From the NCBI RefSeq assembly GCF_051811025.1, contig NZ_JBPWQE010000001.1, positions 5,766,001 through 5,830,000 of the forward strand: 64,000 nucleotides of DNA, read 5' to 3'. Numbering within the stretch: position 1 is the stretch's first letter; each line of letters opens with the position of its first letter. Below the pieces are notes generated by a model. The model had not been told where the DNA came from. It saw only the letters and a program-made list of their open reading frames with translations, and did no database searches. A program made the translations under genes and the position numbers. Source of the stretch: Tardiphaga sp051811025. Its GTDB lineage: Bacteria > Pseudomonadota > Alphaproteobacteria > Rhizobiales > Xanthobacteraceae. Below are positions 38,126 to 47,085 of the stretch, one piece after another.

Positions 38126-40696
38126 ATGACCACCATCACCGAGACCGTTCCCAATAGCCGCGGCCCCTCGCTGGCGCTGCGTTACGCTTTCCGTGAAATG
38201 CGCAGCGGCCTGCGCGGTTTCTACGTTTTCATCGCCTGCATCGCGCTGGGGGTCATGGCCATCGCCGGCGTTGGCTCAGTTGCGGCAAGTCTCGGTGAGG
38301 GGGTGGCGCGCGAAGGCCGCACGCTTCTCGGCGGCGATGTCGCATTCTCGCTGATGCAGCGTGAGGCCAAACCGGAAGAACTCGCCTTTCTGCGCTCACG
38401 CGGCGCGGTGTCGATTGCCGCAACGCTGCGTGGCATGGCGCGCGCACCGGATGGCAATCTTGCGCTGGTCGAGATCAAGGCGGTCGATGGCAGTTATCCC
38501 TTGCTTGGCAAGGCGACCCTGGCGCCGGACATGCCGATGAGTGATCTGTTCGCCGAACGCGATGGCGCCTTCGGTGCTGCGACGGATGCGACCTTGATGG
38601 CGCGGCTTGGCCTCAAGGTCGGTGACCGCCTCACGGTCGGTAATGCGACGTTCCAGATTCGCAGCGAAATTTCAGCGGAGCCCGACAAGCTCGCCGGCGG
38701 TGTCGGTTTCGCGCCGCGCTTCCTCACCAGTGAGGACGCTCTGCGCGCCACCCAGCTTCTGCAGCCGGGCAGTCTGGTGCGTTGGATTTACCGTGTTCGC
38801 CTGCCGGACGCCGTCTCCGGCGACCGTGCAGCCAAGGCGCTGGCCGACGATGCGCGGGTCCAACTGCCGCAGGCAGGCTGGGAAATCCGTTCGCGCGATA
38901 ATGCGTCGCCGCAACTCGAGCGCACCATTACGCGCTTCACGCAATTTCTCACTCTGGTCGGCCTCGCATCACTGCTAGTCGGCGGCGTCGGTGTCGCCAA
39001 TGCCGTGAAAAGCCATATCGATCGTCGCCGCGACGTCATCGCAGCGCTGAAAGCACTTGGTGCCACCGGCCGCGACGTGTTCGCGATCTATCTCACCCAG
39101 GTGCTGGTGCTGGCGGTGATCGGTTCGCTGGTCGGCCTGGTGGTCGGCGCGTCCCTGCCGTTCGTCATTGTTGGCCTGTTCGGCAAGCTGCTGCCGCTGC
39201 CGGTGGTGCCGGCGCTTCATCTTGGCGAGCTGGCGTTGTCGCTGTTGTACGGGCTGCTGACGGCGCTAACCTTCGGCCTGTGGCCCTTGGCACGTGTGCA
39301 TGACGTACCGGTCGCGGCGCTGTTTCGTGACGCGGCGCTGACGGAATCGCACCGGCCGAAGCTGCGCTATATGCTCTGGATGGCACTCGTGGTCGGGCTG
39401 CTGATCGCGGTCGTGGTCGGGCTTGCTTACGACAAGCGTGTCGCTTCCGTCTTCGTGGTGTCATCGATGGTCGTATTCGCCTTGCTGCGCGGCATTGCCG
39501 GCGCATTGATGGCTTTTACGCGCAAATTGCCGCGTCCGAGTATGACCATGCTGCGGCTCGCCATCGCTAATATCCACCGGCCGGGCGCGCTGACGCCGTC
39601 GGTGGTGATGTCGCTCGGGCTGGGCTTGACGGTGCTGGTGACCGTCACCCAGATCGACGGCAATCTGCGCCGGCAGTTCATGGCGGCATTGCCTGAGAAA
39701 GCGCCGTCGTTCTATTTCATAGACATTCCCTCAACCGATGCCGACCGTTTCAGCGCGTTTCTCAAGGAGAGGCAGCCGGAGTCGACCGTCGAGGATGTGC
39801 CGATGTTGCGTGGCCGGATCGTCGCTGCGCGCGGCGTCAAGGCGGAAGATCTCAAGCCGTCGTCCGATGCCGAATGGGTGCTGCAGAGCGACCGCGGCCT
39901 CAGTTACACCAACGAGGTTCCGCGCGGCTCCAAGCTGGTCGAGGGCGAATGGTGGGCGCCCGACTATAGTGGTCCGCCGCTGGTGTCGTTCGAGAAGAAG
40001 CTGGCCGACGGGCTTGGGCTCAAGCTCGGCGACGAGGTCACCGTCAATGTGCTGGGCCGCGATATCACCGCCAGGATCGGCAACATGCGGTCTGTCGACT
40101 GGCAGAGCCTCGGCATCAATTTCGTCCTGGTGTTCTCGCCCAATACCTTCCGCGGTGCGCCGCATACCCATATCGCCACGCTGACCGAACCGAAGTCCGA
40201 TCCATCCAAGGATGCCGGTCTGGTCAAGGCCGTGGCCGACGCGTTCCCGATGATCACCACCGTCCGGGTCCGGGAAGCGCTCGACACCGTCGGAAGTGTG
40301 GTCACCAACCTCGTGCTGGCGATCCGCGGTACCAGCGCGGTGACGCTGCTCTCGGCCATCCTCGTGCTCGGCGGTGCGCTGGCTGCCGGTCACCGCCATC
40401 GCGTCTATGACGCCGTCATCCTTAAGACCCTCGGCGCCACGCGTGCGCGGCTTCTGGGTGCCTATGCACTCGAATATCTGATGATCGGCCTGGCTACGGC
40501 GGTGTTTGGGGTCATCGCCGGCTCGGTGGCGGCGTGGCTGATCGTCACGCGTCTGATGACGCTGAGCTTCGTCTGGCAGGCCGGCAGCGCGGCAGGCGTG
40601 GTGCTGGCGGCGCTAATTGTCACAGTGGGCCTGGGCCTGGTGGGTACGTTGGTAGCCTTGAACCAGAAGCCAGCCTCCGTGTTACGGAATTTGTGA
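38126..40696 (+). CDS. ABC transporter permease, YbbP-like (FtsX-type, two modules)
   Basis: 856 residues with a first helix at about 28-50 (FYVFIACIALGVMAIAGVGS), a large periplasmic domain, and FtsX-like helices at 275-300, 330-360 and 375-400. A second module repeats this with helices near 735, 785 and 820 (TSAVTLLSAILVLGGALAAG, LATAVFGVIAGSVAAWLIV). ATG 38126 lies 5 bp after the ATPase stop. FtsX-type permeases of this kind usually act in mechanotransmission or lipid/lipoprotein extraction; the role here is by family. Confidence 0.92.
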   Translation: MTTITETVPNSRGPSLALRYAFREMRSGLRGFYVFIACIALGVMAIAGVGSVAASLGEGVAREGRTLLGGDVAFSLMQREAKPEELAFLRSRGAVSIAATLRGMARAPDGNLALVEIKAVDGSYPLLGKATLAPDMPMSDLFAERDGAFGAATDATLMARLGLKVGDRLTVGNATFQIRSEISAEPDKLAGGVGFAPRFLTSEDALRATQLLQPGSLVRWIYRVRLPDAVSGDRAAKALADDARVQLPQAGWEIRSRDNASPQLERTITRFTQFLTLVGLASLLVGGVGVANAVKSHIDRRRDVIAALKALGATGRDVFAIYLTQVLVLAVIGSLVGLVVGASLPFVIVGLFGKLLPLPVVPALHLGELALSLLYGLLTALTFGLWPLARVHDVPVAALFRDAALTESHRPKLRYMLWMALVVGLLIAVVVGLAYDKRVASVFVVSSMVVFALLRGIAGALMAFTRKLPRPSMTMLRLAIANIHRPGALTPSVVMSLGLGLTVLVTVTQIDGNLRRQFMAALPEKAPSFYFIDIPSTDADRFSAFLKERQPESTVEDVPMLRGRIVAARGVKAEDLKPSSDAEWVLQSDRGLSYTNEVPRGSKLVEGEWWAPDYSGPPLVSFEKKLADGLGLKLGDEVTVNVLGRDITARIGNMRSVDWQSLGINFVLVFSPNTFRGAPHTHIATLTEPKSDPSKDAGLVKAVADAFPMITTVRVREALDTVGSVVTNLVLAIRGTSAVTLLSAILVLGGALAAGHRHRVYDAVILKTLGATRARLLGAYALEYLMIGLATAVFGVIAGSVAAWLIVTRLMTLSFVWQAGSAAGVVLAALIVTVGLGLVGTLVALNQKPASVLRNL

Positions 40697-40706
40697 TCCG
40701 TTTTGA

Positions 40707-40738
40707 CACGAAGCAGCCTTTGAGCGGGCTGATTCGTG
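40707..40738 (+). other. Hairpin after the YbbP-like gene
   Basis: CACGAA-G-CAGCC pairs with GGCTG-A-TTCGTG around an 8-nt loop. It starts 11 bp after the stop. There is no T tract (GCAAAATG follows), so it is a weak terminator at best. Confidence 0.4.
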
Positions 40739-40895
40739 CAAAATGACGGAGAAATCGCCAAGCTTGTGTCAGGCTGAAAGTTTACCAGGTTGCCTGAATG
40801 CAAATCGGAGCGACATTCCGCCACGCGTGGAAGCTTGCAGCGAATGTGTTAGTTTACCACATACCCTATGGGTCAGACATCGAGCGCAGATGACA

Positions 40896-40915
40896 TCGAT
40901 TTTTTATGAAATCGA
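40896..40915. repeat. Inverted repeat in the BI-1 gene promoter region
   Basis: TCGATTT and AAATCGA (7-bp arms) are separated by TTTATG. It is 94 bp upstream of the Bax-inhibitor gene, between the upstream hairpin and the candidate ybhL leader, and could be a regulator site. Confidence 0.35.
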
Positions 40916-40929
40916 ATTAAGTGTCAGGA

Positions 40930-41008
40930 AGTGCAGATATCTGGGATACAATTCGAACCGGCGACGCGAACCCTTTGCGATCAGCCGGACAACATCGAGG
41001 TTTCGACC
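40930..41008 (+). ncRNA. Candidate ybhL leader RNA
   Basis: The ybhL motif is a structured RNA described upstream of YbhL/Bax-inhibitor-like genes in Rhizobiales. Here the 5' leader of exactly such a gene has a hairpin at 40958-40988: outer stem CCGGC/GCCGG, an internal loop, inner CGC/GCG and the loop GAACCCTT. It ends ~20 nt before the start codon and could cover the ribosome-binding site region. The match to the published consensus is from memory and not computed. Confidence 0.5.
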
Positions 41009-41797
41009 ATGTCGGATCTAGACCGTAACTATGCTTCCCCCTTCGGCCGGGCCGGCGCGCGCGATGCCGCTGCCGTAGACGCCGGACTGCGCTCCTACAT
41101 GTTGCGCATCTACAACTACATGACGATCGGTCTGGCCATAACCGGCCTGGCTGCTCTCGGCGTGTACATGGCGGCTGTCACTACCGACCCGTCGGGCGCT
41201 GCTGCCCGGATCGGTAGCTCCTACCTGACGCCGTTCGGCTACGCGATGTTCGTGAGCCCCCTGAAGTGGGTGTTCATCCTCGCGCCGCTGGTGATGGTGT
41301 TCGCTATCTCGTTCGGTATCAACCGGCTGAAGCCGGCCACCGCGCAGCTGCTGTTCTGGGCCTTCGCGGCTTTGATGGGCATCTCGCTGTCATCGATCTT
41401 CCTGGTGTATACGCACACCTCGATCGTGCGGGTGTTCTTCATCACCGCGGCCTCGTTCGGTGCGCTGAGCCTCTATGGCTACACCACTAAGCGTGACATG
41501 ACGGGTATGGGTTCGTTCCTACTGATGGGCCTGTTCGGCATCATCATCGCGAGCGTTGTGAACATCTTCGTTGCCTCGTCGATGCTGCAGTTCATCGTGT
41601 CGGTCGTCGGCGTGCTGATCTTCGCGGGCCTCACCGCCTACGACACTCAGCGCCTGAAGAACGACTACATCTACGGTTACGCCTCGCAGGGCGGCGACAT
41701 TGCCGAGCGTGCGGCGATCACCGGTGCCCTGTCGCTCTACCTGAACTTCATCAACCTGTTCACGCTGCTGCTGCAGCTGCTCGGACAGCGCGAATAA
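41009..41797 (+). CDS. Bax inhibitor-1/YccA (YbhL-like) membrane protein
   Basis: 262 residues, seven membrane segments starting YNYMTIGLAITGLAALGVYM, with VFILAPLVMVFAISFGINRL, ALMGISLSSIFLVYTHTSIV, and the C-terminal signature AYDTQRLKNDYIYGYASQG. These belong to the BI-1/UPF0005 family (TMBIM), some members of which leak calcium in a pH-dependent manner. The frame is open to 40931, but ATG 41009 gives the family start MSDLDRNYASPFGRAG. A strong terminator follows. Confidence 0.92.
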   Translation: MSDLDRNYASPFGRAGARDAAAVDAGLRSYMLRIYNYMTIGLAITGLAALGVYMAAVTTDPSGAAARIGSSYLTPFGYAMFVSPLKWVFILAPLVMVFAISFGINRLKPATAQLLFWAFAALMGISLSSIFLVYTHTSIVRVFFITAASFGALSLYGYTTKRDMTGMGSFLLMGLFGIIIASVVNIFVASSMLQFIVSVVGVLIFAGLTAYDTQRLKNDYIYGYASQGGDIAERAAITGALSLYLNFINLFTLLLQLLGQRE

Positions 41798-41823
41798 GCC
41801 TTCAGGACATCGAGAAGATTTTA

Positions 41824-41854
41824 GCCCCGGCCGAAAGGCCGGGGCTTTTCTTTT
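41824..41854 (+). terminator. Terminator after the BI-1 gene
   Basis: GCCCCGGCC-GAAA-GGCCGGGGC followed by TTTTCTTTT: a perfect 9-bp stem with a tetraloop, 26 bp after the stop. Confidence 0.92.
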
Positions 41855-41881
41855 GGGTCGGGCAAAAATAATCTCTGCGCC

Positions 41882-42406
41882 ATGTCCGATATTGAAATCA
41901 GACCCGGAGTCGCGGCGGATCTGCCCGCGATCACCGCGATCTATGACGAGGCGGTGCAGTTCGGCACGGCTACGTTCGAACTGATCCCGCCAGATTTGGC
42001 CGAGATGACGCGGCGTTTCGAGGCGCTGGTGAGCGGGGGCTATCCTTATCTCGTGGCTGTGCTGGAAGGCCGGGTTGTCGGCTATGCCTATGCCAGCGCG
42101 CATCGCCCGCGACCGGCCTATCGCTTTACCGTCGAGAATTCGATTTATCTCGATCCGAAAGCCCAGCGGCGGGGCGTTGGCGGCAAACTTCTGGCGCGGC
42201 TGATTGCTGAATGCGAGAGCCGCGGCTATCGCCAGATGGTCGCCGTGATCGGTGACAGCGCCAATACCGGCTCCATCGCGGTTCATCGCAATGCCGGTTT
42301 CCAGATGATCGGAGTGCATCCCGATGTCGGTTTCAAGTTTGATCGCTGGCTTGATACCGTCTCGATGCAGCTCGCACTTGGCGACGGCGCCCGTACGCTG
42401 CCCTGA
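41882..42406 (+). CDS. GNAT family N-acetyltransferase, phosphinothricin acetyltransferase-like
   Basis: 174 residues. The start IEIRPGVAADLPAITAIYDE, GRVVGYAYASAHRPRPAYRF, the acetyl-CoA loop DPKAQRRGVGGKLLARLI and VIGDSANTGSIAVHRNAGF are typical of the PAT/Bar-like GNAT subgroup. Such proteins acetylate methionine sulfoximine/sulfone or phosphinothricin; the natural substrate here is unknown. It is the only gene between the BI-1 terminator and the convergent DUF2794 gene. Confidence 0.88.
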   Translation: MSDIEIRPGVAADLPAITAIYDEAVQFGTATFELIPPDLAEMTRRFEALVSGGYPYLVAVLEGRVVGYAYASAHRPRPAYRFTVENSIYLDPKAQRRGVGGKLLARLIAECESRGYRQMVAVIGDSANTGSIAVHRNAGFQMIGVHPDVGFKFDRWLDTVSMQLALGDGARTLP

Positions 42407-42421
42407 CGCTCAGCGAATCGA

Positions 42422-42784
42422 TTACACTACCGCCAGTTTACGATCGATCACCAGGAGCACGCGGTCGAGTTCCTGGCCGCGGCGCAGAATCATGCCGCTC
42501 GCCGAAATCACGCTATACATGCCCTGCTTGCGCGCCAGTCGCGGATCTTTCTCAATGCGATAGAGCGGTACTTCCGACGAGCGACGGAACACCGAGAACA
42601 CCGCGCGGTCGCGTAGAAAGTCGATGGCGTAGTCGCGCCACTCGCCGTCGGACACCATACGGCCGTACAGGTTGAGGATGCGGCTGAGTTCAAGGCGATT
42701 GAAGCTGACGACGGGCGCGGCGGCGGCTTGGCCCGTCGCCGCGCGATTCTCGGTGGGCTCAGTATCTCCCGGAATCACATTCAT
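42422..42784 (-). CDS. DUF2794 protein
   Basis: 120 residues. After a variable N-terminus (to about 25) it has the conserved block FNRLELSRILNLYGRMVSDG, EWRDYAIDFLRDRAVFSVFR and SEVPLYRIEKDPRLARKQGM. These match DUF2794, found in alphaproteobacteria and of unknown function. No membrane segment or catalytic motif is seen. It is divergent from the candidate ncRNA at 42905. Confidence 0.85.
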   Translation of the reverse strand: MNVIPGDTEPTENRAATGQAAAAPVVSFNRLELSRILNLYGRMVSDGEWRDYAIDFLRDRAVFSVFRRSSEVPLYRIEKDPRLARKQGMYSVISASGMILRRGQELDRVLLVIDRKLAVV

Positions 42785-42869
42785 GCAGCGCCTCCTGTCA
42801 TATCACCGACATGATCGCGCCGACCGCGGTCCTCTGCAAGGGCCGATCCGCAGGCCCGATGGTAGAAAT

Positions 42870-42884
42870 TTCCCGTCACGGGAA
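42870..42884. promoter_or_regulatory. Perfect palindrome upstream of the candidate ncRNA
   Basis: TTCCCGT-C-ACGGGAA, a perfect 15-bp inverted repeat. It is 35-45 bp before the predicted RNA start and could be a regulator site or part of the promoter region. Confidence 0.35.
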
Positions 42885-42904
42885 CGTCAGGTGAATCTTA
42901 TTGC

Positions 42905-43080
42905 CGCCAAATTTTGGCCCATTGGGCGCCCTTCTGGATTGCGACAAGAAGATACTGCGTCGGGTCCGGTTCTTCCGGTCTCGGATTCCTCAGCCCCCAG
43001 CCCCCCGCGGTCGTTGGGATCGGACCCTGCGCAGGAAGTTAATCCCCACTGGGCCAACGCAAGTTGGTCCTTTTCTTTTT
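42905..43080 (+). ncRNA. Candidate structured ncRNA, possibly 6S RNA (ssrS)
   Basis: About 160 nt between two converging genes folds into a rod. The closing stem GGCCCATTGGG (42916) pairs with CCCACTGGGCC (43045), 11 bp with one mismatch. An asymmetric internal bubble follows, then GGGTCCG (42962) pairs with CGGACCC (43021), extended by CTGCG/CGCAG. The apical part has TCCG/CGGA and CCCAGC/GTTGGG hairpins. A rod with a central bubble of this size is the 6S layout. The 3' end is a clear terminator. Identity as 6S is inferred from the fold only. Confidence 0.45.
43051..43080 (+). terminator. Terminator of the candidate ncRNA
   Basis: GGGCCAAC-GCAA-GTTGGTCC followed by TTTTCTTTTT: an 8-bp stem (one G-T pair) with a GNRA-type loop. 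No reading frame precedes it on this strand, so it implies an RNA gene upstream. Its first bases also belong to the closing stem of the predicted RNA. Confidence 0.85.
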
Positions 43081-43213
43081 GGTGGGACTGCTTCTCGTCA
43101 TTCTCGGCAAACCAATAGGTTCGCCCGCTGCTCTTGCTGCGTTCGTCCTCAGACACTCCGGTTGGAGCGTCGGGGGAATGAAGAGATTATTGATGACGAG
43201 CTGAGATTAAAAA

Positions 43214-43966
43214 CTACTGCAGTGACGTATACGCCGCGCCGCGCATCGCGCCGGGCCTGTCGCGCGTGCCGTCCTGGACATAGACGACAGCGGCATCGAC
43301 GCCATCCCTGGAAATGTTCTCCAGCGGCAGCGTCCAGTTGGCGGCGTTGCCGGTCCAGTCGCCGACCTTCAGCCAGTTCCGAACGACGTTGTAATAGGTC
43401 AGTTGCTTGCCGCGATTCTCGCCGCGACCGACCGTGATCGGCACGGACTTCGACACCGAGCAAATCCAGACTTCGCCATGCGCGGTATCGGGTGCATTGC
43501 TCGATGCGGCAACGGACACGTTGACGTGTTTGCCGGAAATCGACATCGACACCGGCACCGTCATCACGGTGCCTTTCTTGGTTTCGCTGATCGCGCCCTG
43601 GATACGATCGGCATCGCTGCCGATTACCTGAGTGGCGCCATTGACGACGACTTGCGGTGTGTAGACGTCGCGATCGCCGCGCATCTGTGAGTAGGCTTTC
43701 TGACGCGCACTGAAACGCGAGTCGGCAAGCGTATCCTTCCAGCCAAGGTAATCCCAGTAGTCGATCGGCATGCTTAATGCGATCACGGACGGGTCTTTGG
43801 CGAGGTCGCCGATGATCTTGTCTGCAGGCGGGCAGGACGAGCAACCCTGCGAGGTGAAGAGCTCCACCACGGCCCGGGGCTGGGCCAGCGCGCTGCCACT
43901 TGCTGCAATGGCGGCGCACACGCTAAGCGCGCCGGTCCACTGCGATATGCCGCCAAAGGATTTCAT
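43214..43966 (-). CDS. DUF1223 thioredoxin-fold protein
   Basis: 250 residues with a signal peptide (ALSVCAAIAASGSALAQ). A thioredoxin-like domain starts AVVELFTSQGCSSCPPADKI, with a CxxC pair, followed by LSMPIDYWDYLGWKDTLADS. DUF1223 proteins are periplasmic and of unknown function; the CSSC motif suggests a thiol-redox role. The neighbouring ccmG is another periplasmic thioredoxin-like protein, though on another unit. ATG 43966 is used. Confidence 0.87.
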   Translation of the reverse strand: MKSFGGISQWTGALSVCAAIAASGSALAQPRAVVELFTSQGCSSCPPADKIIGDLAKDPSVIALSMPIDYWDYLGWKDTLADSRFSARQKAYSQMRGDRDVYTPQVVVNGATQVIGSDADRIQGAISETKKGTVMTVPVSMSISGKHVNVSVAASSNAPDTAHGEVWICSVSKSVPITVGRGENRGKQLTYYNVVRNWLKVGDWTGNAANWTLPLENISRDGVDAAVVYVQDGTRDRPGAMRGAAYTSLQ

Positions 43967-44134
43967 GAGGTTTTGCTACGCTCGAGGTGGGACACATAAC
44001 AGACGGTGTCGCACATTGGTGTCGCTAACACATTCATGCCCTCAAACGCCAGAAGGCGACCTTTTCATAGGCCGCCTTCCGTTCACTAGCCACTCACTTC
44101 GCAGTGAGGCACTACGTCACACCACGTATGGGCG

Positions 44135-46855
44135 TCAGGCCGCAAGCTGACGCAGCACGTAATGCAGGATGCCGCCGTTGCGGTAATATTCGAGCTCGTC
44201 CAGGGTATCGATGCGGCAGAGCAGCGTCTCCTTGTGGAGTGAGCCATCGGCCGACACGATTTCCGCCACCATCTGCTGGCGCGGCTTGATGTCGCCGGTC
44301 AGGCCGCGGATCGTGACCTTCTCGTCGCCCTTGAGGCCGAGCTTCTTCCACGACGAACCGTTCTCGAAGGTCAGCGGCAGGATGCCCATGCCGACGAGAT
44401 TGGAGCGGTGAATACGCTCGAAGCTCTCGGTGATCACGGCGCGAACGCCGAGGAGGCGGGTGCCCTTGGCGGCCCAATCGCGCGACGAACCGTTGCCGTA
44501 TTCGGCGCCTGCGAAGATCACCAGCGGCACCTGCTCAGCCTGATACTTCATCGCGGCGTCGTAGATCGACATCGCTTCGCCGTCGGGCCAGTGCTTGGTC
44601 ATGCCGCCTTCCGGCACGTTGCCGTCAGCGCCCTGCATCATGAAGTTCTTGATGCGGATATTGGCGAAGGTGCCGCGCATCATGACTTCGTGGTTGCCGC
44701 GTCGGGTGCCGTACTGGTTGAAGTCGGCCGGGCGCACCTGGTGCTCCGACAGATACTTGCCAGCGGGCGAGGTCAGCTTGATCGAACCGGCCGGTGAAAT
44801 GTGGTCGGTGGTGATCTTGTCGCCGAACATGGCCAGAATGCGCGCATCGACCACGTCGATGATCGGCTCGGGCTGCTGCTTCATGCCTTCGAAGTAGGGC
44901 GGGTTCTGCACATAGGTCGAGCCCATGTTCCACTTGTAGGTCTCGCTTTCGACCGTCTTGATCTTGCGCCAGTTGGTGTCGCCCTTGAACACGTCGGCAT
45001 ACTTCTTCTTGAAGATCGTCGACGTCACGTACTTCTTGATGAAGGCGTTCACTTCCTTGCTGGTTGGCCAGATGTCCTTCAGGAACACTGGCTTGCCATC
45101 CTTGCCTTCGCCGATCGGCTCGACCGCGAGATTCTTGGTGACGGTGCCCGCGAGCGCGTGGACGACGACCAGCGGCGGCGAGGCGAGGTAGTTCGCCTGC
45201 ACGTCTGGGGAGACGCGGCCTTCGAAGTTGCGGTTACCCGACAGTACCGCGGCGCCGATGATGCCGTTGTCGTTGATCGACTTGGAAATCTCGGGCGGCA
45301 GCGGGCCGGAATTGCCGATGCAGGTGGTGCAGCCGAAGCCGACCAGATTGAAGCCGACCTTGTCGAGATCGAGCTGCAGGCCGGAATTGGCGAGATATTC
45401 TGCGACGACCTGTGAGCCCGGCGCCAGCGAGGTCTTCACCCACGGTTTTGCTTTCAGGCCCTTGGCGACGGCGTTGCGGGCCAAGAGGCCGGCGGCGATC
45501 AGCACCGAGGGGTTCGAGGTATTTGTGCAGGAGGTGATGGCGGCGATCACCACATCGCCATGGCCGAGATCGAAGTTCTTGCCTTCGACCGGGAAGCGCT
45601 GGTCGTGATTGTCGGGCTTTTTGTACTCGGTGGTCATCGCGGCAGAGAAGCCTTCCGCGATCGCCGGCAGTGCGACGCGCCCTTCCGGACGCTTCGGACC
45701 CGCCATCGATGGCACGACATCGCCGAGATCCAGCTTCAGGGTTTCGGTGAACACCGGATCGGGTGACTTGGCGGTGCGATATAGGCCCTGCGCCTTGGCA
45801 TAGGCGGCGACGAGTGCCACGCGCGGTGCCTTGCGGCCGGTGGTCTTGAGGAAGTCGATAGTCTCGGAGTCGACCGGGAAAAAGCCGCAAGTGGCGCCGT
45901 ATTCCGGCGCCATGTTGCCGATGGTGGCCTTGTCGGCGACCGACAGATAATCGAGGCCGGGGCCGTAGAATTCCACGAACTTGCCGACCACACCCTGCTT
46001 GCGCAGCATCTGGGTCACGGTGAGCACGAGATCGGTGGCGGTGACGCCTTCCTTGAGTGCGCCCGACAGCTTGAAGCCGACCACGTCGGGCAGCAGCATC
46101 GACTGCGGCTGGCCGAGCATCGCGGCTTCCGCCTCGATGCCGCCGACGCCCCAGCCGAGCACGGCGAGGCCGTTGACCATGGTGGTGTGCGAGTCGGTGC
46201 CGACCAGCGTGTCCGGATAGGCGACCTCGAAGGTGCCGGTCTTCTTGCCGACCGTCATCTTCTGCTTCTTCGTCCAGACGGTCTGGGCGAGATATTCGAG
46301 ATTGACCTGGTGGCAGATGCCGGTGCCGGGCGGCACGACGGAGAAATTCGAGAACGCGCTCTGGCCCCACTTCAGGAACTCGTAACGCTCCTTGTTCTGC
46401 TTGTACTCTTCGGCGACGTTCTTGCCGAACGCCTTGTTGTCACCGAAGAAATTCACGATCACCGAGTGGTCGATGACCAGATCGACCGGGACCAGCGGGT
46501 TGATCTTCTTGGGATCGCCCTTCAGCGCCTGCATCGCATTACGCATGGCGGCAAGATCGACCACCGCGGGGACGCCGGTGAAGTCCTGCATCAGCACGCG
46601 CGCAGGGCGGAACGAGATTTCGTGCTCAAGCTTGCGCTTCTTCAGCCATTTCGAGAAAGCAACGATGTCTTCCTTCTTGACGCTGCGGCCGTCCTCGTTG
46701 CGCAGCAGGTTTTCCAGCAAGACCTTCATCGAATAGGGCAGCTTCGAAATGCCCGTCAGCCCGTTTTTTTCGGCGAGCGGCAGGCTGTAATAGACATAAG
46801 TCTTGGTGCCGACCTTGAGGATCTTCTGGCACTTGAAGCTGTCGAGCGAGGTCAT
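44135..46855 (-). CDS. acnA: Aconitate hydratase
   Basis: 906-residue AcnA/IRP-type aconitase of the TCA cycle. It starts MTSLDSFKCQKILKVGTKTY. The [4Fe-4S] ligands are in AAITSCTNTSNPSV and GFGCTTCIGNSGPL. The swivel domain has GAEYGNGSSRDWAAKGTRLL (substrate Arg/Ser). ATG 46855 is the family start; the extra frame to 46939 is not needed. It diverges from ccmA, and the shared region has an Irr-type box, consistent with iron-dependent control of an iron-sulfur enzyme. Confidence 0.97.
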   Translation of the reverse strand: MTSLDSFKCQKILKVGTKTYVYYSLPLAEKNGLTGISKLPYSMKVLLENLLRNEDGRSVKKEDIVAFSKWLKKRKLEHEISFRPARVLMQDFTGVPAVVDLAAMRNAMQALKGDPKKINPLVPVDLVIDHSVIVNFFGDNKAFGKNVAEEYKQNKERYEFLKWGQSAFSNFSVVPPGTGICHQVNLEYLAQTVWTKKQKMTVGKKTGTFEVAYPDTLVGTDSHTTMVNGLAVLGWGVGGIEAEAAMLGQPQSMLLPDVVGFKLSGALKEGVTATDLVLTVTQMLRKQGVVGKFVEFYGPGLDYLSVADKATIGNMAPEYGATCGFFPVDSETIDFLKTTGRKAPRVALVAAYAKAQGLYRTAKSPDPVFTETLKLDLGDVVPSMAGPKRPEGRVALPAIAEGFSAAMTTEYKKPDNHDQRFPVEGKNFDLGHGDVVIAAITSCTNTSNPSVLIAAGLLARNAVAKGLKAKPWVKTSLAPGSQVVAEYLANSGLQLDLDKVGFNLVGFGCTTCIGNSGPLPPEISKSINDNGIIGAAVLSGNRNFEGRVSPDVQANYLASPPLVVVHALAGTVTKNLAVEPIGEGKDGKPVFLKDIWPTSKEVNAFIKKYVTSTIFKKKYADVFKGDTNWRKIKTVESETYKWNMGSTYVQNPPYFEGMKQQPEPIIDVVDARILAMFGDKITTDHISPAGSIKLTSPAGKYLSEHQVRPADFNQYGTRRGNHEVMMRGTFANIRIKNFMMQGADGNVPEGGMTKHWPDGEAMSIYDAAMKYQAEQVPLVIFAGAEYGNGSSRDWAAKGTRLLGVRAVITESFERIHRSNLVGMGILPLTFENGSSWKKLGLKGDEKVTIRGLTGDIKPRQQMVAEIVSADGSLHKETLLCRIDTLDELEYYRNGGILHYVLRQLAA

Positions 46856-46971
46856 GGTGAGGGGATCCCAATTCCAGTTAACTGACACCCGGTGAGGGCA
46901 TCCAGGCACGGTCAACACAGAAGGCCGGTTTGCTTGCACCCGCGATTGTGTGCTGCATCATCTTTCCGGTT

Positions 46972-46988
46972 TATAGAATCTTTCTAGA
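46972..46988. promoter_or_regulatory. Irr-type iron control element between acnA and ccmA
   Basis: TATAGAA-TCT-TTCTAGA matches the rhizobial Irr box TTTAGAA-N3-TTCTAAA at 12 of 14 fixed positions, with correct spacing. It is 117 bp upstream of acnA and 98 bp upstream of ccmA. Irr blocks transcription of iron-using genes when iron is low, and aconitase and cytochrome c maturation are plausible targets. Confidence 0.6.
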
Positions 46989-47085
46989 GACGCTGCCACA
47001 CCGACAATCGTTTGCAGCCCTGCGAAATAGTGCAACAACGCCGCGACGACTTCTGAACCAATCAGATAGTCATGGAAGGGTTAAG

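Noticed and set aside
42861..42884. TAGAAATTTCCC upstream of the ncRNA as an Irr box
   Set aside because: The right arm does not match and the spacing is wrong.
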